Below, in pieces: positions 8,441 through 16,847 of a DNA stretch of 64,000 nucleotides. The notes beneath the pieces are model-generated. The model searched no databases, was not told the DNA's origin, and saw only the letters and a program-made list of their open reading frames with translations. The stretch comes from CAYFKJ01 sp964343605 (GTDB lineage: Bacteria; Pseudomonadota; Alphaproteobacteria; UBA2966): NCBI GenBank assembly GCA_964343605.1, contig CAYFKJ010000007.1, positions 192,865 to 256,864 on the forward strand, given 5' to 3'. Position 1 is the first letter of the stretch. Every line of letters starts with the position of its first letter. The translations under genes and the position numbers were made by a program.

Positions 8441-9778
8441 ATGTTCAGCAAGCTTGACCCCAACTCGACGGCCGCGTCGCGCGGTTGGAGCGACTTGACC
8501 ATCCGGAACATGTTCATCATTCCGACGATTGTCTTCCTCATTGTTTTCAACATTTTTCCGTTGATCTATTCGCTGGGCTATTCGTTTACCGACTTCCGGG
8601 CGTCCGTCAACGAACCGGCAAAATGGGTCGGTCTGCAGAATTACCGCGAGCTATTATCCGATCCCAACATCTGGCGGAACTTTACCGTCACCGCCCACTA
8701 CGTGATCGTATCGGTCGCCGGTCAGGTTGTTGTGGGATTTGGTATCGCGCTTTTGCTGAACCGCGCCTTCGCCCTCAAGGGGTTCGTTACGACCCTGTTG
8801 CTGCTGCCGATGATGATGTCGATGGCGGTGGTCGGACTGTTCTGGAAGCTCCTGTACGATCCGTCCTGGGGGCCGATCAATTACGTTCTGAAAATTGGCA
8901 ACTTCGAGTGGCTCTCCGACCCGGACATGGCGTTGTACGCCATCGCCATTACGGACATTTGGATGTGGGCGCCCTTCGTCATGCTGCTGTCGCTGGCGGG
9001 GTTGTCCGCCGTGCCGCAGCACCTTTACGAAGCGGCGGCGATCGACCGCGCCGGCACCTGGTACACCTTCACACGGATTACCTTGCCGCTGGTGTCGCCG
9101 ATCCTGCTGATCGCGATCACCTACAGCGATATGAGTGACAACGCGTTTCCCTTCCTGGCGGCCAGGGAAATCGACATCGGTTACGCCAACGTGCTGGCCA
9201 TCCGCATCACTTATGTCGGTGAACTGGGTTGGGAACTCCACGTCCCGGCCATCCACGCCGTCCAGGTCTACGACCAACTGGTCGAGGCAGGGGCCGAATT
9301 CGGCCTGCGGCACGCCGGCATGCAAACGCTCAACTCCCTCCGGCTGGAAAAAGCCTACCGCGATTTCGGCGTCGATGTTGACAACACCGACAACCCCATC
9401 GAGGCCGGGCTGGGATTCGCCGTCAAGCTCGACAAGGAGGGCGGCTTCATCGGGCGCGACGCGCTGGCGGCGATCAAGGACAAGGGCGTGCCGCACAACC
9501 GCATGCTGCAGTTCCTGCTCGATGATCCGGAACCGCTGCTCTACGGCAACGAACTGATTTATCTCGATGGCCAACAAGTCGGCCATCTTCAGGTCGGCGG
9601 GTACGGACACACCCTGGGCGGCGCGGTCGGCATCGGATTCGCCACGCTCGAAGAACCTCTGAGCGCGGAAATCGTCAACACCGGTAAATGGGAAATCGAC
9701 GTCGCCGGCGTGCGTTACAAGGCCCAAGCGTCATTACGGCCTCTTTTGGATCCGAAGATGGAGCGCATCAAGTGCTGA
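8441..9778 (+). pseudogene. In-frame chimera: MalF-type ABC permease N-part fused to GcvT/DMGDH C-part
   Basis: 445-codon open frame with RBS (aggag) and ATG 8441. Residues 1 to about 227 are a MalF-like sugar permease: several membrane helices and the EAA loop (YEAAAIDRAGTWYTFTRITLP), broken off just after LISPILLIAIT-like sequence. From about residue 230 the protein becomes the C-terminal half of GcvT-type folate-binding domains fused to dimethylglycine/sarcosine dehydrogenases: NAFPFLAAREIDIGYA, RITYVGELGWELHVP, GFIGRDAL and a final SLRPLLDPKMERI. The junction lies near 9122-9135. Most likely a deletion product joining two operons; a permease this short and a catalytic half without its FAD part are unlikely to work. 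Confidence 0.88.
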
Positions 9779-9833
9779 GCGGCGGTTAACCAGGCGCCAG
9801 GCCAAAGACGGCGTCCGAGATATCCGTATGGGA

Positions 9834-10298
9834 TCAGGACTCCTTTTCGTAAACGATGAAAGGGGTTTTCGTGGCGACCTTGTCGTAAAGCATACGGCCT
9901 TTGTAGTTAAATTCCTGGGTCATCCAGTAGATGCCTGTGGCACCGCCCTTCAATGCCTCCTCGTAGACTGCCTCAATCAGCAAACGGCCAACACCCTGGC
10001 CGCGCACCCTTGGGTCGACAAACAAGTCCATGAGGTAACAGGTATCTTCAACCGTCCAAAGTGATCGGTGAAACAGGTAATGCGCCAAACCCACCGGCGC
10101 GCCGTCCGACTCGGCCAGCAGACCCTTGAATTCCCCTGGTTTCCCAGAGAGCAGTCGCTCGAAAGCTGTCTCGTACACTTCCTCGCTGACGGACGTTTCG
10201 TAGAATTCAAGGTAACTCGTCCACAATTGACGCCATTCGGCCTTGTCATTGCGATCTATCGACCGGATCAAAATGTTTTCTGGCAATTCACACTCCAT
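9834..10298 (-). CDS. GNAT-family N-acetyltransferase
   Basis: About 154 aa, one GNAT domain. The acetyl-CoA pyrophosphate loop is in VDPRVRGQGVGRLLIEAV, preceded by the beta-4 strand CYLMDLFV and followed by IYWMTQEFNYKGRMLYDKV. Predicted cytoplasmic acetyl transfer to an unknown amine. I chose ATG 10298 over an upstream ATG at 10331 because homology starts at about NILIRSI. It is downstream of the flavoenzyme gene on the same strand and may share its transcript. Confidence 0.85.
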   Translation of the reverse strand: MECELPENILIRSIDRNDKAEWRQLWTSYLEFYETSVSEEVYETAFERLLSGKPGEFKGLLAESDGAPVGLAHYLFHRSLWTVEDTCYLMDLFVDPRVRGQGVGRLLIEAVYEEALKGGATGIYWMTQEFNYKGRMLYDKVATKTPFIVYEKES

Positions 10299-10352
10299 CG
10301 TTCGAACACGACAATCGAAAAGCTGGTACAAGCCGGATTTGACCGGATAAGT

Positions 10353-12326
10353 TCAGATTGCAACACCTGCACGCAGCCCCTCCAGAACGGCCTCCTCAAC
10401 CGTGCGCGGCGCCAGACAATCGCCGATCAGATGGACCTCGCCAGTCCAATCCTCCAACGCTGCTTCCAGTTCGGTAACGGGCTGATGGCCAAGTGCCGTG
10501 ACCAGTGTGTCGGCACCCTCGCACAAGATTGCCTCGCCGCTTGTCGTGTTTTGCAGATAAACCGTATCGGAATCGACTCCGAAAAGCCGCGCATACGGAA
10601 TGATTTCGACGCCGAGCTTGTGCAAATCACCGAGCCATTTGTCCCTTGCATATTGCGGGATCAACTCGCCGGCTGTCATGCCGTTGACGGCCAGGCGCAC
10701 GCGGCATCCATCCCGGACCAATTTTTCCGCCAACCCCAGCCCGATCCAGTCGCTTCGCCAGTCGGCGATGACGACATCCGAACCGACGTTGGCCTCGCCC
10801 TCCAAGACCTGCCACGCGTCAAGAACATGGGCTTCATCTGCGCCCTCGACATCGGGCCTGTAGGGCGTGGCGCCGGTCGCGATCATGACGGCGTCCGGGT
10901 TCTCCCGGTCGATCAAGTTCCTGTCGACCTTTACGCCGGTCTCTATCCGAACGCCGGCATTGTCCATTTCGCGCTTCAGATTCGTGATAGCACCGCCGAA
11001 TTCCGCCCGGCCCGGCAACAATTGGGCGAGGTTGACCTGTCCACCGAGGGCGTTTGAAGCCTCGTAGAGAATGACTTTATGGCCACGCGAGGCCGCCACA
11101 GCTGCCGCCTTCATACCGCCGGGGCCGCCACCGGCCACAACAACACGGCGGGACGTCTCCGCCGGCCGGATGTCGGAGAACTCCAGTTCTCTGCCTGTTT
11201 CCGGGTGCTGGATGCAGGAAATGGGATAGCCCTTCAGCATGTGATCGATACAAGCCTGGTTGCAGGCGATGCAGGCGCGAATGTCGTCGAGCTCACCGGC
11301 CTTCGCTTTTCGCGGCATGTCGGGATCGCAAATCAGCGCGCGGGTCATACCGCACATGTCGGCCTGTCCGGTTCGCAAGACCTGTTCGGCGATCTGCGGT
11401 TGATTGATGCGTCCGGCGACAAACACGGGAACGTCGATCCGGGCTTTCATCTCCGCCGCATAGGGTGCGGTATAAGCGGTGTCGAAAGCCATGGAGGGTA
11501 CGATATGTGTCGACCCCGTTACGCCCGCCGACGTTCCCGCAGTGACGTTGACGTAGTCGAGAAGACCTGCCGCTGACAACGTCGCAACGATTTGAAGAAC
11601 CTCGTCCGGTTCCAGGCCATGGTGATCCAATTCGTCGCCGGATATGCGCATGCCGACGATCATGTCCTCGCCGGCGCCCATCCGAACCGCTCTCAGAACT
11701 TCCTTCACCAATGCCAGCCGCCCGTCGAAATCACCCCCATACCGGTCGTTACGCTGGTTGACCCTAGGGTTAAGAAAAGTTGCAAGGAGGTAGCCCTGGG
11801 AAGCGACGACCTCGGCGCCGTCCAAACCGGCTTTTCGAAATCTCGCCGCCGCCTGGCGAAAGCCGTCAACGATCTCGGCGATCATCTTTTCGGACAACGC
11901 CCGCGGCATGACGTGAAACCGTTCGTTGGGCACCGATGATGGCGCGTAAGCGACCGTACGCGTGCCGTCCGGAGCTTCTCCCATTTCCCGTCCGGGATGG
12001 GAAAGCTGGGCGAACACCTTGCAACCGTGAGAGTGACAGGCCTCAGCAATGCGCTTGTATCCCTCAATGCAATCATCTTTGAAGGCTTGAATGGAGGGCC
12101 GGCCGCTGACGCCGGAGGGATGGACGCGCGAGGCCTCGACGATGACCAGGCCGGCGCCACCTGCGGCACGCGCCTCATGGTAGGCGGCGAGACGTTCGCC
12201 GGACTGGTTGTTGTCGAGAAGCACTGTCATATGACCGGTTGAGAAAATCCGGTTCTTGATGGTATGGCCGCGTATCGTCAGGGGCTCGAATAGGTAAGAC
12301 AATCGTTCGTTCGGGGGTTCTTGCAT
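10353..12326 (-). CDS. OYE-family iron-sulfur flavoprotein (TMADH / N-methylproline demethylase-like)
   Basis: About 657 aa with the architecture of trimethylamine dehydrogenase, 2,4-dienoyl-CoA reductase and stachydrine-type demethylases. An N-terminal FMN-binding TIM barrel (about 1-350, with FAQLSHPGRE and NQRNDRYGG) is followed by the 4Fe-4S cysteine cluster CIACNQACIDHMLKGYPISC and a C-terminal FAD/NAD-type domain starting at VVVAGGGPGGMKAA. It probably oxidises an N-methylated or unsaturated small molecule. The nearby remnant of a dimethylglycine-dehydrogenase-type gene makes methylated amine catabolism the better guess, but the substrate is not decided. ATG 12326 has agga upstream; an in-frame TTG at 12350 is the alternative. 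Confidence 0.87.
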   Translation of the reverse strand: MQEPPNERLSYLFEPLTIRGHTIKNRIFSTGHMTVLLDNNQSGERLAAYHEARAAGGAGLVIVEASRVHPSGVSGRPSIQAFKDDCIEGYKRIAEACHSHGCKVFAQLSHPGREMGEAPDGTRTVAYAPSSVPNERFHVMPRALSEKMIAEIVDGFRQAAARFRKAGLDGAEVVASQGYLLATFLNPRVNQRNDRYGGDFDGRLALVKEVLRAVRMGAGEDMIVGMRISGDELDHHGLEPDEVLQIVATLSAAGLLDYVNVTAGTSAGVTGSTHIVPSMAFDTAYTAPYAAEMKARIDVPVFVAGRINQPQIAEQVLRTGQADMCGMTRALICDPDMPRKAKAGELDDIRACIACNQACIDHMLKGYPISCIQHPETGRELEFSDIRPAETSRRVVVAGGGPGGMKAAAVAASRGHKVILYEASNALGGQVNLAQLLPGRAEFGGAITNLKREMDNAGVRIETGVKVDRNLIDRENPDAVMIATGATPYRPDVEGADEAHVLDAWQVLEGEANVGSDVVIADWRSDWIGLGLAEKLVRDGCRVRLAVNGMTAGELIPQYARDKWLGDLHKLGVEIIPYARLFGVDSDTVYLQNTTSGEAILCEGADTLVTALGHQPVTELEAALEDWTGEVHLIGDCLAPRTVEEAVLEGLRAGVAI

Positions 12327-12548
12327 CCGCTTGTTCGGAGTTCCTATCAATTTGCCTTGGAACGGACGATATCACCCTAACGGGACATGAGCCACGTTCC
12401 ATGGCGACAGCGAAATGACGGCCGAGATCGTGTACGGCCACCATTCATCGGACAAGCCAAAAAGCGCAGCCGAATCGCCGCTATATTAGGTTTTCTACCA
12501 AAATTGGTAGTTAAACCGGCATTTCTAATTGATCAGTTTGGAGAAAGT

Positions 12549-12638
12549 TGGCGGAGGGTGAGGGATTCGAACCCTCGAAGGGCGTTAACCCTTACTCCCT
12601 TAGCAGGGGAGCGCCTTCAGCCACTCGGCCAACCCTCC
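12549..12638 (-). tRNA. tRNA-Ser (anticodon GCU)
   Basis: On the minus strand the acceptor arm GGAGGGT pairs with ACCCTCC, followed by discriminator G and an encoded CCA. The D-arm starts GCCGAGTGGC, the anticodon stem CTCCC/GGGAG holds loop CTGCTAA with anticodon GCT, there is a long variable arm (serine type) and the T-loop GGTTCGAATCC. Length 90 including CCA. It reads the AGC/AGU codons. Confidence 0.96.
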
Positions 12639-12640
12639 GC

Positions 12641-12974
12641 GACGCCGCCAAATGTCCCTGACCCGGCAGCATTTGCCCTATGTACCCATGCGCCGGTGTT
12701 TCGTCAATGGCCGGAAACCAACAAACAGCCGTTCAAGCCCTCTCACAATATTTTGAGAAACACTGGAAAATAATGGAATCAGTACCTAAGTAAATATACC
12801 AGGAGGAAGTAATAGATAAACAATTGGTAAAATTATTCATAAAATTTACGATTTGGTAATGTTTGTTGAGTGGAAATAGAATTGGTTCGTAGTACCTGGC
12901 ACGTTAATTGCCAGTTTTTAAGCGTACCGCCCTTTATAGGGCAATTTCGGACCATTAGGTCCAGGAGGTGAGCA
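12641..12974. other. AT-rich intergenic region between tRNA-Ser and the first small secreted-protein gene
   Basis: About 330 bases with no gene. The left part should contain the tRNA promoter (minus strand). The right part is clearly AT-rich and ends in a leader with several hairpins before the RBS aggaggt of the next gene. Confidence 0.6.
12896..12962 (+). promoter_or_regulatory. Three-hairpin leader of the first small secreted-protein gene
   Basis: Three short perfect inverted repeats follow each other: ctggc/gccag (12896-12914, followed by ttttt), gccct-TTAT-agggc (12929-12942) and ggacc-ATTA-ggtcc (12949-12962). The last ends directly before the RBS aggaggt at about 12963-12969. The first one could act as a weak terminator or attenuator. 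The layout suggests post-transcriptional control or message stability; no known riboswitch is recognised. Confidence 0.55.
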
Positions 12975-13280
12975 ATGTTACGGATATTAACGGTAGCCAC
13001 CGCTCTGATCACCACGGCGTTCTTTGGCGCCTTGCCGGCTGCCGCGCAGGCGGTTTGCAGCGAACGTGCGAAGTTCGTCGATCAGCTCAATGGCAATTAC
13101 TCGGAAAATACCGTGGCGCTCGGCCTCGTCAATAACGGCAGTGTTTTGGAGATTCTTGCGTCGAAAGAAGGTTCTTGGACGATCCTCGTCACGAAACCCA
13201 ATGGCGTCTCCTGTGTCGTCGCGACCGGCGAGGCTTGGGAATCGGTCCCTCACCGATTGGTGAGCGATCCCAGCGCCTAA
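12975..13280 (+). CDS. Small secreted protein, paralogue A
   Basis: 101 aa with a signal peptide (MLRILTVATALITTAFFGAL, cleavage after AAAQA). The mature part is about 75 residues, with the core LGLVNNGSVLEI, GSWTILVTKPNGVSC and ATGEAWESV. The two cysteines of the mature part (near the N-terminus and in GVSC) could form a disulfide. The family is common as uncharacterised periplasmic proteins in alphaproteobacteria; function unknown. A strong RBS (aggaggt) sits seven bases before ATG. The next gene but one hairpin region is a clear paralogue. Confidence 0.85.
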   Translation: MLRILTVATALITTAFFGALPAAAQAVCSERAKFVDQLNGNYSENTVALGLVNNGSVLEILASKEGSWTILVTKPNGVSCVVATGEAWESVPHRLVSDPSA

Positions 13281-13327
13281 TTCGACCAGAAAGACCAAAT
13301 AATAGCCATTTCCAATGGTTACAGGCT

Positions 13328-13509
13328 GACGTAGCACGGTTCACGGGACGCGCTACGTCCGGCCCTGCGCAACATTGTTGCGCAAAATCGCCGATAATCG
13401 ATACAGTCTAGATACATTTTTCGCCGTTCAGATACCAATTAGCTCGTTTCCGACACACCCCCGATACATCGCTATGGTCAACTGACAGCGTTGAAGAAAT
13501 CCTTCAACG
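13328..13509 (+). promoter_or_regulatory. Three-hairpin region upstream of paralogue B
   Basis: Within the roughly 300-base gap three perfect 8-bp inverted repeats occur: gacgtagc/gctacgtc (13328-13359), tgcgcaac-att-gttgcgca (13366-13384) and cgttgaag/cttcaacg (13489-13509). The first may end transcription of paralogue A, though no T-run follows. The last lies about 70 bases before the start of paralogue B and probably belongs to its leader. Confidence 0.55.
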
Positions 13510-13579
13510 CCCGGTGAACCCGAACTTCCCATGTTGATTGGTCCCCACTTTCGGATTTGCCACGATCAGGAGAAACGTC

Positions 13580-13873
13580 ATGTTGAGAATTGCATTAGCA
13601 GGTACCCTTATCGCTTTGATGGCGACCAGCGCCACCGCCCAGCAGGTTTGCGGCCAGCGCACCGATGTCGTCAGCAAGCTGGACTCGGACTACAAGGAAT
13701 CGACGACCGGCATGGGCTTGGTCAACAACGGTTCCGTGGTGGAGGTCTTCTCCTCGCAATCCGGCACCTGGACAATTCTCGTGACGCAACCGAACGGCGT
13801 TTCCTGCGTCGTCGCCACCGGCGAGGCCTGGGAATCGGTGACCAAGAACGCGAACTTGGGTCCTGCGGCTTAA
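13580..13873 (+). CDS. Small secreted protein, paralogue B
   Basis: 97 aa, starting at ATG 13580 with RBS aggaga. Signal peptide MLRIALAGTLIALMATSATAQ, then a mature domain matching paralogue A: LVNNGSVVEVFSS, GTWTILVTQPNGVSC, ATGEAWESV. The same two cysteines are kept. Tandem duplication with a separate leader suggests each copy is expressed on its own. About 65 bases downstream begins a membrane histidine kinase on the same strand, possibly read from the same transcript. Confidence 0.87.
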   Translation: MLRIALAGTLIALMATSATAQQVCGQRTDVVSKLDSDYKESTTGMGLVNNGSVVEVFSSQSGTWTILVTQPNGVSCVVATGEAWESVTKNANLGPAA

Positions 13874-13938
13874 GATTCTGGATTTTTGGTGGGGGACCGT
13901 TTAGTACGGGTCTGAAGCGTACGCCTTGGGGGTAGTCG

Positions 13939-15708
13939 TTGGAAACTCGGCCCGTTACTAAGTATTCAAAGCTGTTTGATGTGGACGAAGGGCAGGTTCG
14001 CCTGCTTTTCGGTTCCGCACGTTTCGTCGTATTTGCGGCCATTGCGGTCGCCGCCATTTTTCTCTTCACCCTGGAAGGCCACATCCCTGCCGAGCTTCTG
14101 TACTCATGGGGCGGAGTAACGGTTGTTGCCTCACTGGCCAGGCTGTGGCTCGCACTCAAGTTCGAGCGGGAATTTCGTGACGGCGGTGATTTCCGTTGGT
14201 GGCTGGGTGGCTATTTCGTCTTGCTGCTGATCCACACCGCGGTCTTGGGCGGTTCCGTGCTTGTGATATTTCCCGCCTCGGATACGTCGCTTCAACTCAT
14301 GATGATCATCGTCGTACTCGCGGTGGCGTCGGGTGGCGCTGTCACGCTGGCGACATATTTGCCCGCGGCCTTTGTCTTTACGCTTTTGATGCTGAGCGCC
14401 TTGGCCGCCCGGTTCGTGCTCGATCCCGCGTTTCCGGACGCTTTAGGCCTGCTTGCCGGGGTCTATATGGTCTTCCTGTTCGGGGTCTCGGTTACGCACA
14501 ACCGCTTTGTCCTCCGCGCCCTCAGGTACCAACGGGAAAGCGAGAACTTCATCGCCCTTTCGTCCGAAAAAAGTCTGCATCTGCGCAAGAACGAGGAGCA
14601 GCTTCGCCTGATTACGGATTCACTGCCGGCGGCGGTGACCTACATCGACAACGATGAACGGTATCTCTACGTCAACAAGGTATTTGAGGATCTCTTCAAT
14701 CTGGATCGCGAAACCGCCATCGGGATGCGCGTCATCGACGTCATCGGTGAGGAAGCGTACACGCGCTTCAAACCCATATTCAGACAAGCGCAATCGGGAA
14801 AGAACGCCAGTTTCGAGGCCGTCCGGGACTTCCCCGGAGCCGGGGAGATCTACGCTCATGTCGAATTCGTCCCGGACTTTGATGAAAGCGGCGAGATCCG
14901 CGGCATGTTCACCCTCCTGACGGATGTCACCGAGGCGAAAAATGCTGAAATGGAATTGCGTCGGGCCAAGGACACCGCCGAGATGGCGAATACGGCGAAA
15001 TCGGATTTTCTCGCCAATATGAGCCATGAGTTGCGGACGCCCTTGAACGCCATCATCGGTTTTTCGGAGGTACTGAACGCCGGTATTCCGGGCAAGCTCA
15101 ATCTCAAACAGACGGAATATGTCCGGGACATCCATCGCTCCGGCGATCACTTGCTGGAACTGATCAATGACGTTCTCGATATTTCGAAAATCGAGGCCGG
15201 CAAGGGCGAAATCGTCAACGAAAGGATCGAGATTGCGCCAATGGTGGAAAGCGCCGTCGCCTTCGTCAAGAAAACGGTGGAATCAAAACGGCTCAAGCTC
15301 GATTTTAGAATCGCGCCCAATCAGCCTGACCTCATTGCCGACCGGCGGATGCTCAAGCAGATCCTGATAAATTTGATCAGCAATGCCGTGAAATTCACAC
15401 ACGACGGCGGACGCATCACGATTGGCTCGCGGATCACGGAAAACGGCGCGGAAATATTCGTCAGGGATACCGGTATCGGCATTCAAGCGGAGGATATTCC
15501 CAAGGCCCTGGCGAAGTTCGAACAGGTCGACGAGGGGATGGCAAGGGACTTCGACGGTACGGGGCTCGGATTGCCGCTGGCCAAGGCGATGACCGAACTT
15601 CACGGCGGAGAGCTGATTATCGACAGCGTTTTCGGGGAAGGTACCACGGTGACTGTAACCTTTACCCGGGAACGTCTCTACGTTCCCCAACTCAGCGCCA
15701 TAAACTAA
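13939..15708 (+). CDS. Membrane PAS sensor histidine kinase
   Basis: 589 aa. Residues about 20-190 form a polytopic membrane module (about six helices), followed by a coiled stretch, a PAS domain (about 220-335; YIDNDERYLYVNKVFEDLF), HisKA with His363 (ANMSHELRTPLNAIIGF) and HATPase (DTGIGI, GTGLGLPLAKAM). No receiver domain, so phosphate must pass to a separate receiver such as DivK-type proteins. The only reasonable start is TTG 13939 with ggggg upstream. The membrane module is clearly related to that of the kinase at 25110-26477. Confidence 0.92.
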   Translation: METRPVTKYSKLFDVDEGQVRLLFGSARFVVFAAIAVAAIFLFTLEGHIPAELLYSWGGVTVVASLARLWLALKFEREFRDGGDFRWWLGGYFVLLLIHTAVLGGSVLVIFPASDTSLQLMMIIVVLAVASGGAVTLATYLPAAFVFTLLMLSALAARFVLDPAFPDALGLLAGVYMVFLFGVSVTHNRFVLRALRYQRESENFIALSSEKSLHLRKNEEQLRLITDSLPAAVTYIDNDERYLYVNKVFEDLFNLDRETAIGMRVIDVIGEEAYTRFKPIFRQAQSGKNASFEAVRDFPGAGEIYAHVEFVPDFDESGEIRGMFTLLTDVTEAKNAEMELRRAKDTAEMANTAKSDFLANMSHELRTPLNAIIGFSEVLNAGIPGKLNLKQTEYVRDIHRSGDHLLELINDVLDISKIEAGKGEIVNERIEIAPMVESAVAFVKKTVESKRLKLDFRIAPNQPDLIADRRMLKQILINLISNAVKFTHDGGRITIGSRITENGAEIFVRDTGIGIQAEDIPKALAKFEQVDEGMARDFDGTGLGLPLAKAMTELHGGELIIDSVFGEGTTVTVTFTRERLYVPQLSAIN

Positions 15709-16202
15709 TCCTCAACGCCCACCGACCCATCGAGCGGCGCACCCGTCATGGCGGTCAAGGCATCGACGGACGTTCCAAACACGCAGTGGTGATGTCCGGC
15801 GGCGGCAAATACCTTTTCGAAGCGGGCAAGGCTGGCGTCGATAACCATCGGCAAGGGCTCGGGATGCCCCACCGGCGCCACGCCGCCAATGGAAAATCCC
15901 GTGGCCGTGCGAACGATGTCGGCGTCCGCCCGTTTGGTTTTGCCTTCCAGCCCTAATGCCCTGGGCAGCGCCTTGGTGTCGCAGCGCCGGTCGCCGGCGA
16001 CAAGCGCCATGACGGGCGTGCCGCCGACCGTGAAAACAAGCGATTTCACGATAGCGCCAAGCGGGCAACCCAGGCTGGCGGCGGCGTCCTCGGCCGTCCG
16101 CGCCGTTTCGGAAAGGACGATGACTTCCGCTCCGCCCCCCGCCTCGGCGAGACACTCGGAAACGCGCCTCACGGCCGGACGTGACAACAGGTCCTCGCTC
16201 AT
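15705..16202 (-). CDS. YbaK/EbsC-family aminoacyl-tRNA deacylase
   Basis: 165-aa trans-editing domain protein that in this family hydrolyses mischarged tRNAs such as Cys-tRNA(Pro). It shows KSLVFTVGGTPVMALVAGD with the conserved Lys, and GFSIGGVAPVGH, the GxxPxGH signature of the family. Cytoplasmic. The start overlaps the end of the GST gene by four bases (ATGA), so both are co-transcribed. Which amino acid it clears cannot be judged from sequence alone. Confidence 0.9.
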   Translation of the reverse strand: MSEDLLSRPAVRRVSECLAEAGGGAEVIVLSETARTAEDAAASLGCPLGAIVKSLVFTVGGTPVMALVAGDRRCDTKALPRALGLEGKTKRADADIVRTATGFSIGGVAPVGHPEPLPMVIDASLARFEKVFAAAGHHHCVFGTSVDALTAMTGAPLDGSVGVED

Positions 16203-16819
16203 GGCACCTCGTACCCCTTCTGCACCGCGGGACGCGCCCAGACGTCGTCCAGCCAGCGTTCGACATTTTCGAATTCGGACATGTCGAAGTCGATCATGCC
16301 GAGCCCCTTGACCCAGGGAAAGGTCGCCACGTCGGCGATCGAATAATCGTCGGACGCAAGATAGGCGCTGACCTCAAGGCGGTCGTTGAGGACGTCCATG
16401 AGACGTTCGACCTCGCCCCTGTACCTTTTTTTGGCGTAAGGAATGTCCTCCTGGGCGAACTTCTCGAAGTGGCCGAGTTGGCCGAACAGCGGTCCGACGC
16501 CGCCGATCTGCACCATCAGCCATTTCACGACGTCATAGCGGGCACGCAGTTCCAGCGGCATCAGAAGTCCCGTCTTCTCGGCGAGGTACATCAGGATGGC
16601 GCCGGACTCGAACACGTTGTACGGCCCGCCGCCGCCCGCCGGATCGTGGTCGACGATAACCGGGATCTTGCTCCAGGGGCTGATTTCAACGTAGTCGGGA
16701 TGGAACTGCTCGTCCTTGATGATATCGACGGGAAAAACCTGATAGGGCAGCCTCGTTTCCTCCAGCATGATGGAGGCCTTGCGCCCGTTGGGCGTACCGA
16801 ATGTGTAGAGATCGATCAC
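16199..16819 (-). CDS. Glutathione S-transferase family protein (copy 1)
   Basis: 206 aa, with a thioredoxin-like N-domain (MIDLYTFGTPNGRKASIMLEE, cis-Pro in KIPVIVD, glutathione-binding ESGAILMYLAE) and a helical C-domain with YSIADVATFPWV. It belongs to the YfcG/YghU-like group of disulfide-bond oxidoreductases acting on glutathione. Downstream partner of the next GST gene in the same direction, separated by about 28 bases, and overlapping ybaK. The two GSTs look like an old tandem duplication. Confidence 0.9.
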   Translation of the reverse strand: MIDLYTFGTPNGRKASIMLEETRLPYQVFPVDIIKDEQFHPDYVEISPWSKIPVIVDHDPAGGGGPYNVFESGAILMYLAEKTGLLMPLELRARYDVVKWLMVQIGGVGPLFGQLGHFEKFAQEDIPYAKKRYRGEVERLMDVLNDRLEVSAYLASDDYSIADVATFPWVKGLGMIDFDMSEFENVERWLDDVWARPAVQKGYEVP

Positions 16820-16847
16820 GATAGATTCCTAGATTTAGGTGTTGAAA

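Noticed and set aside
12549..12638. tRNA-Ser as integration site of a genomic island
   Set aside because: No repeated tRNA 3' end and no integrase gene found on either side.
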